A stretch of 6,235 nt of DNA from Chloroflexota bacterium (lineage in GTDB: Bacteria > Chloroflexota > Anaerolineae > B4-G1 > SLSP01), in assembly GCA_022707665.1 (NCBI GenBank), contig JAKJAE010000174.1:1-6235 (forward strand). Direction: 5' to 3'. Below the pieces are notes generated by a model. That model had not been told where the DNA came from, did not search any database, and saw only the letters and a program-made list of their open reading frames with translations. Positions 1 through 5,635 of this stretch are shown here, piece after piece (positions within the stretch are counted from its first letter, which is position 1; each line of letters starts with the position of its first letter). Position numbers and translations under genes: made by a program.

Positions 1-742
1 CCATATATCTGACTCTCTCTTGGTCAGACATCGTGGAGTTCGCTAGGGCCAGCAAATACAGCCATCGATATATTGTTCCCACAAAGGCCAGAAGAGGATC
101 GTAGTCGCCTAGGTGGCTAGACCTCAGCGTCACAATGGGTGCCTCTCGTTGATCTATGACAGGCCTGAACAGCGAGACCACCGCGTCATTGACGTTCAGG
201 ACACAGATGCCCGCCGGTTCACCCATCTCGTTCTGGATCCAGTCTCTCAACTTTTCCTCGCCAACGTCTGAGTGGAATGCCAAGACGAATGTACCAATGG
301 TCTGTGGGCGAGTTCGGGATTGGGGCTGAACTGGACCAAAGGAGCCAGACAAGAACCTTGAGCGCATACTGGCGATTGCGTTCCTTTGGCCGGCAATCTG
401 GTCTAACGTGGTGGTTGTGATGGTGCTCTTGACTTCGCCTAGGAGAAGCACGATTTCGTAGGGCACAATCACAGTCTCACTCACGAGAGACACTGTCGGT
501 AGCTCAGAACGGTCGATGAATACCAGATCTATCTGTGGGGTAATGTCCCCATGTGCGTCACACACAAAGCCAGTCACTGGATGGAACCTCGGCGGCAGCA
601 TTTCGCACAGAAAGCGTCTCAGGTAGTCTTCTCTCATTGCTCCGACTGTAGCTGCGTGCCTAATAGACTTGGAGCCCTCATACAGGGCCATCAGCTGTCT
701 GATTCTTGCCACGAAAACGTCGCGCACCTGGTTCATTGGCAT
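1..742 (-). CDS. DUF6602-like protein, possible nuclease-fold domain (3' end cut off by window edge)
   Basis: An uninterrupted frame runs from an ATG at 742 to the left edge, giving 247 visible residues with no stop. The start is chosen because AGGAG at 754-750 lies 7 nt upstream; a second ATG at 736 is too far from it. The visible protein resembles DUF6602: an N-terminal helix with H29 and E38, then 'FLCEMLPPRF' (44-53) leading to 'VTGFVCDAHGDI' (56-67), 'QIDLVFID' (70-77) and 'GEVKS' (102-106). E38, D72, E103 and K105 match the order of a PD-(D/E)XK-type nuclease core. That family likeness is recalled, and the nuclease role is inference. No signal peptide is seen; a mildly hydrophobic stretch near 227-235 ('WLYLLALAN') does not look like a clear membrane span. 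Of 21 arginine codons, 13 are AGA/AGG, unlike the neighbouring genes, which suggests transfer. The downstream partner, if any, lies outside the window. Confidence 0.78.
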   Translation of the reverse strand, partial: MPMNQVRDVFVARIRQLMALYEGSKSIRHAATVGAMREDYLRRFLCEMLPPRFHPVTGFVCDAHGDITPQIDLVFIDRSELPTVSLVSETVIVPYEIVLLLGEVKSTITTTTLDQIAGQRNAIASMRSRFLSGSFGPVQPQSRTRPQTIGTFVLAFHSDVGEEKLRDWIQNEMGEPAGICVLNVNDAVVSLFRPVIDQREAPIVTLRSSHLGDYDPLLAFVGTIYRWLYLLALANSTMSDQERVRYM

Positions 743-749
743 CTCAAAT

Positions 750-754
750 CTCCT
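750..754 (-). promoter_or_regulatory. Ribosome binding site of the DUF6602-like gene
   Basis: On the minus strand AGGAG stands 7 nt before the ATG at 742. It settles the choice between two in-frame ATGs six bases apart. Confidence 0.7.
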
Positions 755-835
755 GTGAATGAGCTAACAGGAAGGATTACCAAGGTCCACTCCACAGATC
801 ACTGCTGTCAGGCTCCTGGTTGGCGTTTGTCGGTA

Positions 836-869
836 ACTGGGGACGTCTGCGCGACCAGGCGCCCCCAGT
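836..869 (-). terminator. Hairpin after the sigma-factor gene, probable terminator
   Basis: ACTGGGG (836-842) and CCCCAGT (863-869) form a perfect 7-bp outer stem. The inner arms CGTCTG (844-849) and CAGGCG (856-861) extend it around a 6-nt loop. Read as minus-strand RNA, the helix has one G-U pair and one C-A mismatch. It lies 15 nt past the sigma-factor stop and before the next gene. No U-tract follows, so it would be an atypical terminator; a processing or stability hairpin is the alternative. Confidence 0.5.
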
Positions 870-884
870 ATAGCGCCAAGCCTC

Positions 885-2033
885 CTACCGGAAGTCCTGG
901 AGCTGCCGCCTGTGGTACGGATGGCGAAGTTTTCGCAGCGCCTGTCCCTGGATCTGGCGGACACGCTCTTTGGAGATGCCCAGCTTCTGACCGAGTTCCT
1001 TGAGCGTATGTTCGCGGCTGCCGTGCAGCCCGAACCGCATTCGCAAAATCCAGGCCTCGCGAGGCTCAAGAGTCGTCAACAGCTGCCGTAGTTGCTCGTG
1101 CAGCATACGCTCTTCGGTTGATTCGTCCGGTGTCGGCGTCGTGTCGTCCTCGATGAACTGCTCGAGCTCAGACGTGTCTTCATCGCCGACTTCCTTGTTC
1201 AGGGAGACCGGTGTCTGTGACTGCCGCAGCATTCTTCGCAGCTTCTGCGGATCCTCGTTGACCTCATTGGCGAGTTCCTCAGTCGTCGGACGCCGGCCAA
1301 GGCGCTGCTCCATCGACTGCGATACCTTGTCGACCTTCCGCAGGAAGTCGCTCATATGGATCGGAATGCGGATGCCGCGCCCGTGCTGCGTTAGCGAGCG
1401 CGTGACTGCCTGACGGATCCACCACGTGGCATAGGTGCTGAAGCGGTTGCCGCGATGGTAGTCGAACTTATCCGCAGCCTTGATCAGGCCGATGTTGCCA
1501 GCCTGGATCAGGTCAAGGAACTGCAACCCATAGCCTCGGTAGCGCTTGGCTACACTGACCACGAGGCGTGTGTTGGCTTCGATGAGGTGGCGACGGGCTT
1601 CCTGGCCCTGCCGCACCTGCGCCTCGAGCTCTGATGACTGGTCGGGATCAACCTTGCCAGCCAACAGCAGCGCTTGTGCCTCGAGGCCACGCTCCATCAG
1701 CGTTGCCAGTTCAACTTCCTCTTCACGTGTCAGGAGTGGGACGCGTCCCATCTCTTGCAGATACAGGCTGAGCGAGTCATCCGTCAGGATGTTCTCGATG
1801 TCTGCTACAACGGCTTCGTCGGCAAAGGTCTCGTCTTCCTCATGCTCCTCCGCAGCATCGCTGTCGAAGAACACGTCGAAGTCGTCCAAAGGGTCACGCT
1901 CCAGATCCTCATCGCCAGTATCCACCCCGAAGATCTCATCCAGGGACAGCAGGTCCTCTGGCTCGTCACCCTCATAGTCCTCTGCGTTTGTCTCGAAGCC
2001 CCCAAGGTCTTCGCGAAGTTCTAGTGCTTCCAT
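885..2033 (-). CDS. RNA polymerase sigma-70 factor, RpoD/SigA type
   Basis: This 382-residue protein directs RNA polymerase to promoters. Residues 8-80 are strongly acidic and stand in for region 1.1. Region 1.2 is at about 84-112 ('DDSLSLYLQEMGRVPLLT'). Region 2 is at about 146-216, with 'DLIQAGNIGLIKAADKFD' and 'FSTYATWWIRQAVTRSL'. Region 3 follows at about 222-300, and region 4 at about 310-372 with a helix-turn-helix near 342-367 and 'ALRKLRHP'. Residues matching the E. coli -10 contacts (Q208, T211) and -35 contacts (E356, Q360) are present; R584 of E. coli is replaced by K355. The segment before 'IRIP' reads 'TQHGRG' instead of the usual 'ADQART', and the region 4.2 end reads 'IQGQAL' rather than 'IEAKAL'. 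It could therefore be the primary factor or a close group 2 paralogue. An upstream in-frame ATG at 2099 would add 22 basic residues; ATG 2033 is preferred because AAAGGA precedes it and the acidic region begins there. Confidence 0.95.
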   Translation of the reverse strand: MEALELREDLGGFETNAEDYEGDEPEDLLSLDEIFGVDTGDEDLERDPLDDFDVFFDSDAAEEHEEDETFADEAVVADIENILTDDSLSLYLQEMGRVPLLTREEEVELATLMERGLEAQALLLAGKVDPDQSSELEAQVRQGQEARRHLIEANTRLVVSVAKRYRGYGLQFLDLIQAGNIGLIKAADKFDYHRGNRFSTYATWWIRQAVTRSLTQHGRGIRIPIHMSDFLRKVDKVSQSMEQRLGRRPTTEELANEVNEDPQKLRRMLRQSQTPVSLNKEVGDEDTSELEQFIEDDTTPTPDESTEERMLHEQLRQLLTTLEPREAWILRMRFGLHGSREHTLKELGQKLGISKERVRQIQGQALRKLRHPYHRRQLQDFR

Positions 2034-2041
2034 AGGTTTGG

Positions 2042-2047
2042 TCCTTT
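2042..2047 (-). promoter_or_regulatory. Ribosome binding site of the sigma-factor gene
   Basis: AAAGGA on the minus strand lies 8 nt before the ATG at 2033. A stronger AGGAG at 2057-2053 is 19 nt away, too far for this start. The nearer site supports the 382-residue form over the 404-residue alternative. Confidence 0.55.
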
Positions 2048-2081
2048 GCCATCTCCTTCCTCGCGCTGTCCGTCGACGTCT

Positions 2082-2093
2082 GCCGATATCGGC
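2082..2093. promoter_or_regulatory. Perfect 12-bp palindrome upstream of the sigma-factor gene
   Basis: GCCGATATCGGC is a perfect palindrome about 50 bp upstream of the sigma-factor start. A second, 8-bp palindrome (CGTCGACG, 2071-2078) sits beside it. Position and symmetry would suit an operator for a dimeric regulator, but no second copy of the 12-mer was found in the window, and it lies inside the longer alternative sigma reading frame. Confidence 0.3.
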
Positions 2094-2190
2094 GGTCACC
2101 CGCAGCCAGGCGATTTCCTGTTGCGTATAGACGCATTACCTCACAGGCATCTTACCCGGCATTGCCCCTTGAGATCGTTGACCAAAGTCG

Positions 2191-2215
2191 CGTCTGCCAT
2201 CGTGTATGGTAGACG
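2191..2215 (-). terminator. 10-bp hairpin between the DksA/TraR and sigma-factor genes
   Basis: CGTCTGCCAT (2191-2200) pairs with ATGGTAGACG (2206-2215) around a 5-nt loop. On the plus strand all 10 pairs form (one G-U); on the minus strand that pair becomes a C-A mismatch. It lies 62 nt past the DksA/TraR stop, where the transcript could end. Only a short CUUU follows on the minus strand, so it could equally be a leader hairpin of the sigma-factor mRNA. Confidence 0.35.
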
Positions 2216-2247
2216 TCGCATCGGTCGCTCAAGTTCCAGTTGATCGA

Positions 2248-2279
2248 AACCCAGTTGCGGCGGCCCCTATCACCGGGTT
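2248..2279 (-). terminator. Weak hairpin overlapping the DksA/TraR stop codon
   Basis: On the minus strand AACCCGGT (2279-2272) can pair with ACTGGGTT (2255-2248), including one G-U pair, across a 16-nt loop; UUCG follows. The loop is long and there is no proper U-tract, so this is a weak terminator candidate only. Confidence 0.2.
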
Positions 2280-2595
2280 ACCGCCCCTTTTGCGCGCAGT
2301 CGATGCACAAGGTTGTGTCGGGAAGCACGGCCAACCGATCAGGATGAATAGGCTTTCCACACCGTTCGCAGATCCCGTACTTACCCGACTCGTATCTGGC
2401 AATTGCGTCGCGCAGACCGTCTGCGTGGATCTTCAGTCGCTCCAGCAGAGCCTGGTCCAGTTCCCACTGCGTTACTGCAGGATCACCGACGCCCATGCCG
2501 TAGTCTGGCTTGACCTCCAAGGCCTCTTCCAGTGCCCGGATCTGTTCGTTGAGTGCATCAAGCTCCATCACCAACTCGGCTTTCCGGTCTGCCAT
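2278..2595 (-). CDS. DksA/TraR-type C4 zinc-finger protein
   Basis: This 105-residue protein has the layout of the DksA/TraR family, whose members bind RNA polymerase through its secondary channel. Residues 5-70 form two helices of a likely coiled-coil hairpin. The C-terminus carries a complete four-cysteine zinc site, CX2CX17CX2C, at C76, C79, C97 and C100 ('YGICERCGKPI', 'LCIDCAQK'). At the hairpin tip E. coli DksA has the acidic DxxDxA motif; here the tip reads 'YGMGVGDPAVTQWELDQAL' (32-50), so activity like that of DksA cannot be assumed. At 105 residues it is shorter than E. coli DksA (151). The start at 2595 is preferred over an in-frame ATG at 2736 because GGAGG stands 8 nt upstream and the extra 47 residues look low-complexity and unconserved. 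It lies 244 bp ahead of the sigma-factor gene on the same strand. Arginine codons are almost all CGN (one AGA of eight). Confidence 0.93.
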   Translation of the reverse strand: MADRKAELVMELDALNEQIRALEEALEVKPDYGMGVGDPAVTQWELDQALLERLKIHADGLRDAIARYESGKYGICERCGKPIHPDRLAVLPDTTLCIDCAQKGR

Positions 2596-2603
2596 CTCGC
2601 TCG

Positions 2604-2608
2604 CCTCC
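2604..2608 (-). promoter_or_regulatory. Ribosome binding site of the DksA/TraR gene
   Basis: GGAGG on the minus strand with an 8-nt spacer to ATG 2595. It decides the start in favour of the 105-residue protein and leaves the upstream in-frame extension as leader. Confidence 0.75.
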
Positions 2609-2701
2609 ACTCCTACCGCGCTACTGCCTTCACCTCGACCAGATTCGCGTCTGGTGAGGGTGAACCCTGTCCGGGCTCCGCTAGCACCTGCGCAACCTGT
2701 G

Positions 2702-2754
2702 CCGAGTCCTTCAAAGAAGCTCGGGGATGAGGTCATCTCCCCATCCCCGAAGCT
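2702..2754 (-). promoter_or_regulatory. Mutually exclusive hairpins in the DksA/TraR leader
   Basis: Hairpin B pairs 2718-2729 with 2742-2754: 4 bp (AGCT/AGCT), one bulged A, then 8 bp (CGGGGATG/CATCCCCG). Hairpin A pairs CCGAG (2702-2706) with CTCGG (2720-2724) and CTTC (2709-2712) with GAAG (2716-2719) around an AAA loop. Both use bases 2718-2724, so only one can form fully. Such a switch is the layout of attenuators and riboswitch expression platforms. It lies about 107-160 nt before the DksA/TraR start. In the minus direction UCUUU follows hairpin B. No U-tract follows hairpin A, and a regulatory role is inference. Confidence 0.4.
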
Positions 2755-2965
2755 CGCTCTTGACGGCGCCTCGTGAGGCTGGCTACGATTCCCTCATTGC
2801 CCTATTGCTGTTTCCAGCCGACACCCAATGCATGCCTTGCAGTTTGCTCTATGCGCTTAGTGTTATGTTGCGCAGCGACTATCGCCACGCGCTGCCGTCG
2901 TGTCTTCCATGATCAAGTACGGATCTCCGGCCCATAGGTTGTAGCCTGCCATACCTCTGTACCTG

Positions 2966-2994
2966 TTGCGCCGGATTTCCACTACGTCTACCTT
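2966..2994 (+). promoter_or_regulatory. Possible sigma-70-type promoter for the glycosyltransferase gene
   Basis: TTGCGC (2966-2971), a 17-bp spacer and TACCTT (2989-2994) give a spacing typical of primary sigma factors, but both boxes match the consensus only partly. An AT-rich stretch follows directly. If used, it would leave a leader of over 200 nt before the GTG start. Confidence 0.2.
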
Positions 2995-3112
2995 CTATTT
3001 TAACATAATTCTGTTCAGAATGCCAGCCCTTGCCCAGGCAGTGGGGTTGTTCGCGGTGCGGCTCCGGTGTATGCTCCGCGTAGTATGGGCGGTCCACTGC
3101 CAAAGTCGCCAA

Positions 3113-3134
3113 CGCCTGAGGACCTCCACAGGCG
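3113..3134 (+). other. Hairpin in the leader of the glycosyltransferase gene
   Basis: CGCCTG (3113-3118) pairs with CAGGCG (3129-3134), then after an A-A mismatch GG pairs with CC around a 4-nt loop. It lies about 100 nt before the GTG start. A shorter TGGCC/GGCCA repeat follows at 3179-3197. The function is unknown. Confidence 0.3.
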
Positions 3135-3219
3135 ACCTACATCCGGTAGCGTTGGCTCAGATCCAGACAGGGCTATGCTGGCCACAACAACCGGCCAAGT
3201 GGGCAGCATGTCATGTGGG

Positions 3220-3225
3220 AAGGGG
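3220..3225 (+). promoter_or_regulatory. Ribosome binding site of the glycosyltransferase gene
   Basis: AAGGGG lies 10 nt before the GTG at 3236. This is the best ribosome site in frame with the first membrane helix and is the reason for choosing that start. Confidence 0.5.
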
Positions 3226-3235
3226 AAATGCCGTA

Positions 3236-5521
3236 GTGATACATTCCGGTACGGATGAGGAGCATAGGCTGGACGGGATCCGTGTCTGGCTCTGTGTGCT
3301 ACTGAGCCTGTACCTGGCGCTTGCGTGCTCGTATGCCGTAGCCACGCCCCTATTCGAGTCACCCGATGAGTCCTCGCATCTCCAGGTCATCGACTACATC
3401 CGTCGGGAGCATCGCTGGCCACCCTATCAGGTGCCAGAGGTCCGGGCGACCACCGGGCCGTCGATGGCGTGGTTGATCAGCTACCACGATCCCCCGCTCT
3501 ACTACGCGCCCCCGCTCTATCATACATTTGCCGCCTGGCTCACTGCATGGACCCCGATGGCTGACCTGGAAGATCGCCTGATTCCCAGTCTGAGTTGGCA
3601 GCAGGGCTATGCTCCGGTTCGAAGTGCAGATCCGTGGAACAAGAACGTCTTTGTGCACTTGCCGGGTGAGACGATCGCGGAGAGCGGAACTGTGCGAGCG
3701 GCGGCGCTGCTCCGTGGTGTTTCAATCCTGCTTGGCGGCGTGGTCATCGTTTGTGCCTACGGCATCGGCATCACCGTCTGGCCCAGTCGCCCCTGGGTCG
3801 GGCTGGGGGCTGCTGCGTGCCTCGTGCTCAACCCGCAATTCGTGGCCAGCCATTCGGGCGTGAGCAACGACCCCCTGACGAACGCGCTGTTCAGCCTATC
3901 TCTGTTGGGTGTGCTCCGTCTGATATCTAGTCATTCCTCCTGGCTACGGTGGGCCGGGCTCGGCATCGTGGCCGGTCTGGGCCTACTGACGAAACAAAGC
4001 GCGCTGATGATCGTTCCGATTGGCGGCCTCGGCGCATTGCTCTCGGCTCTTGAAGGTCACCATCCTGACCGTGATGGAGCCCAACTGCTGCGGGGCACGG
4101 GGCGCGCTGCGGCATTCGGTGTTGTGGCCATCCTGGTAGGGGGAGGGTGGTATCTCACGAACTCCCTGTTCCATGGCGACCCACTGGGAACCCGTCCGCA
4201 CTTCGATATCCAGGTGCCGCTTCCGTCCTTCGGTATAGGGGCGGCCTGGAGCACACTGCAGTCGTCCTGGGCCGCCTTCGGCTGGGCACTGATCACACCG
4301 CCGTGGTGGGCCTACGTGCCGCTGATCGTCACCCTGGCACTGGCTGTGACCGCTGTGGTAGGGGCCTTCCTGCCCCATGGATCCTTCCGCACCGAGACCG
4401 TCATAGCCAAAAGGGCTATGGGCTTGTTGGTCATGGCTTTCGCGCTGAACCTCGTGGCGTTTGTGCGTTGGGCGACTGCAACCGGTGCTCCCTATGGGCG
4501 CTTGCTTTTCCCCACTGCAGGAAGTGTAGCGGTACTGGTGTCGTGGGGGCTTTCTCAATGGCGGTGCGCGTGGGCTCGAGGGGCATACGTCGGGCTCGCT
4601 GTCTACGCTGGCCTGGTTGCCCTGCTCTTGCCGTGGAGCCACATCAGGCCAGCGTTCCGCTCCCCCTATCAAGGAGCAGAGCTTCCGGCAACGGCAACCT
4701 CCACCTCTGGTACTGGAGCGGGTGACGTGAGCTTCGTTGGGTATGCACTCGACGCGGAGTCGTTGACCACGGGGAACCGTTTGACTGCGGATCTGTACTG
4801 GCGTGCCGAAGCAAGCTCTGACCAATCTGGATCAGACGCCGCACTGATGCTTTCCGCGCAGCTTCGGGGGATTGATCCGACCAAAAGGGTCGCAGACGAC
4901 ACACGGTGGTTAGGGGGCACGCTATACCCGAGTGCCTACTGGCGACAAGGCGATGTCGTCGCGCACCGCGTGACACTGCAGATCCCTGAGTGGGCCCCCG
5001 TACCCGGGTTGATGTGGCTGGACCTTAAGGTGATCGGCGAGGATGGTGCGCTTCTGATCTACGAGCCGGGAGGCCAGGACACCTTGAGTCTGGGTCCGTG
5101 GCGTGTCCGAGGGGCGGTGGAGATCCCGGATACGGCCATACGTGTAGACGCCCGGCTGGGCGCCGGGATCGAGTTGGCGGCTTACGATCTTGCCACCGAA
5201 AACGATCATCTGCTGATCGATCTCTACTGGAGGGCGGTAGGGGTGACTGAGGGCGACGCGACGGTCTTCCTGCACCTACTTAGCGCTACCGGCGACCTCG
5301 TGGCGCAGGATGACGGGTTACCCGCAGAGGGCGCGTATCCTACATCCTGGTGGCTTGAGGGTGACGTTGTGCGCGGCCGCCACGTGGTGAGCGCCACCGG
5401 CGAGGGGGCGTTGGTGCGGGTTGGGATGTACATTTCCGAAACCGGTATGCGTATTCCGGCGTTCGGGCCAGACGGGGAGCGTCTGGAAGGCGACGCCGTC
5501 AGCCTTTATCTGCCTCGCTGA
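3236..5521 (+). CDS. GT-C family membrane glycosyltransferase (ArnT/PMT- or DUF2142-like) with C-terminal beta-sandwich repeats
   Basis: This 761-residue protein probably moves a sugar from a lipid-linked donor to an acceptor on the outer face of the cytoplasmic membrane. The first membrane helix (about 15-37) is followed by 'FESPDESSHLQ' (40-50); D44 and E45 sit where GT-C enzymes carry the catalytic acid of the first outer loop. 'YHDPPLYYAPPLYH' (83-96) and 'SNDPLTNAL' (210-218) are further marks of these families. About ten hydrophobic segments lie between 15 and 466, for example near 155-180, 238-258, 290-308, 358-379 and 449-466. Residues about 496-622 and 635-760 form two related, probably beta-rich outer domains; the second contains 'FLHLLSATGDLVAQDDG' and 'YPTSWW'. 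The frame stays open upstream to 2966, but that part lacks protein-like character, so the GTG at 3236 is used; a nearby start cannot be excluded. Only 5 of 43 arginine codons are AGG and none is AGA. The substrate cannot be told from sequence. Confidence 0.88.
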   Translation: MIHSGTDEEHRLDGIRVWLCVLLSLYLALACSYAVATPLFESPDESSHLQVIDYIRREHRWPPYQVPEVRATTGPSMAWLISYHDPPLYYAPPLYHTFAAWLTAWTPMADLEDRLIPSLSWQQGYAPVRSADPWNKNVFVHLPGETIAESGTVRAAALLRGVSILLGGVVIVCAYGIGITVWPSRPWVGLGAAACLVLNPQFVASHSGVSNDPLTNALFSLSLLGVLRLISSHSSWLRWAGLGIVAGLGLLTKQSALMIVPIGGLGALLSALEGHHPDRDGAQLLRGTGRAAAFGVVAILVGGGWYLTNSLFHGDPLGTRPHFDIQVPLPSFGIGAAWSTLQSSWAAFGWALITPPWWAYVPLIVTLALAVTAVVGAFLPHGSFRTETVIAKRAMGLLVMAFALNLVAFVRWATATGAPYGRLLFPTAGSVAVLVSWGLSQWRCAWARGAYVGLAVYAGLVALLLPWSHIRPAFRSPYQGAELPATATSTSGTGAGDVSFVGYALDAESLTTGNRLTADLYWRAEASSDQSGSDAALMLSAQLRGIDPTKRVADDTRWLGGTLYPSAYWRQGDVVAHRVTLQIPEWAPVPGLMWLDLKVIGEDGALLIYEPGGQDTLSLGPWRVRGAVEIPDTAIRVDARLGAGIELAAYDLATENDHLLIDLYWRAVGVTEGDATVFLHLLSATGDLVAQDDGLPAEGAYPTSWWLEGDVVRGRHVVSATGEGALVRVGMYISETGMRIPAFGPDGERLEGDAVSLYLPR

Positions 5522-5527
5522 CGAAGC

Positions 5528-5564
5528 GTCTGGAGCGACCGATCGCGGCTGCGTCGCTCCAGAC
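5528..5564. terminator. Bidirectional terminator hairpin between convergent genes
   Basis: GTCTGGAGCGAC (5528-5539) and GTCGCTCCAGAC (5553-5564) form a perfect 12-bp stem with a 13-nt loop. It starts 7 nt after the glycosyltransferase stop and lies about 60 bp past the stop of the opposing hydrolase gene. The position between convergent genes supports termination in both directions, although neither side has a U-tract. Confidence 0.7.
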
Positions 5565-5616
5565 ACTGATCGATGTTCCTGGACCGGAGATCTGCCGGGG
5601 GGGAGATGGGAGCGAT

Positions 5617-5635
5617 GCCCGGCCTCTACCCGGGC
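5617..5635 (-). other. Hairpin holding the hydrolase stop codon in its loop
   Basis: GCCCGG (5617-5622) pairs with CCGGGC (5630-5635) around a 7-nt loop that contains the TAG stop (5628-5626 on the minus strand). It could form once ribosomes leave and add to termination or 3' end protection; it may also be chance in GC-rich sequence. Confidence 0.25.

Larger units (their letters stand above)
2596..3235. other. 640-bp divergent intergenic region with many inverted repeats
   Basis: It separates the minus-strand DksA/TraR gene from the plus-strand glycosyltransferase and must hold the promoters of both. I see no convincing protein gene: the open frames here have unlikely composition and no good ribosome sites. 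Inverted repeats include ACCAGA/TCTGGT (2638-2655, 6-nt loop), the overlapping hairpins at 2702-2754, GCCTC/GAGGC (2768-2779), GGCTGG/CCAGCC (2777-2819, 31-nt spacer), GCAGCG/CGCTGC (2872-2895) and CGCCTG/CAGGCG (3113-3134). An AT-rich stretch lies at about 2994-3012. I compared it by eye with RNase P RNA, tmRNA, T-box and common riboswitch consensus segments and found no match. Confidence 0.6.

Noticed and set aside
867..872. A TATACT -10-like box on the minus strand upstream of the DUF6602-like gene
   Set aside because: No acceptable -35 box lies 16-18 bp upstream, and the start would fall inside the terminator-like hairpin.
551..1003. A 150-codon plus-strand open frame
   Set aside because: It lies antisense to the start of the DUF6602-like gene and the end of the sigma-factor gene, has no domain-like sequence, and both minus-strand genes are much better supported.
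2034..2099. N-terminal extension of the sigma factor from ATG 2099
   Set aside because: The added 22 residues are strongly basic and unlike sigma-factor N-termini, and AAAGGA is well placed for ATG 2033.
2225..2280. A GGTTTCGATC string on the minus strand resembling a tRNA T-arm
   Set aside because: No acceptor stem, anticodon arm or D-arm can be built around it.
2657..2720. Resemblance to an RNase P RNA segment (GTCCGGGCTCC on the plus strand)
   Set aside because: The preceding GAGGAAA and the other conserved RNase P segments are absent nearby on either strand.
2206..2730. A 174-codon plus-strand open frame across the DksA/TraR gene
   Set aside because: It is antisense to a gene with an intact zinc site and good ribosome site; its sequence shows no recognisable motif.
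2780..2870. Faint likeness to a c-di-GMP-I riboswitch (GAGCAAAC on the minus strand)
   Set aside because: The conserved GGGACGCAAAGCC segment and the receptor pairing are missing.
3983..4825. A 280-codon minus-strand open frame inside the glycosyltransferase
   Set aside because: It is rich in Arg, Gly, Pro and Ser as expected for an antisense shadow of a GC-rich membrane protein gene, and it has no domain-like pattern.
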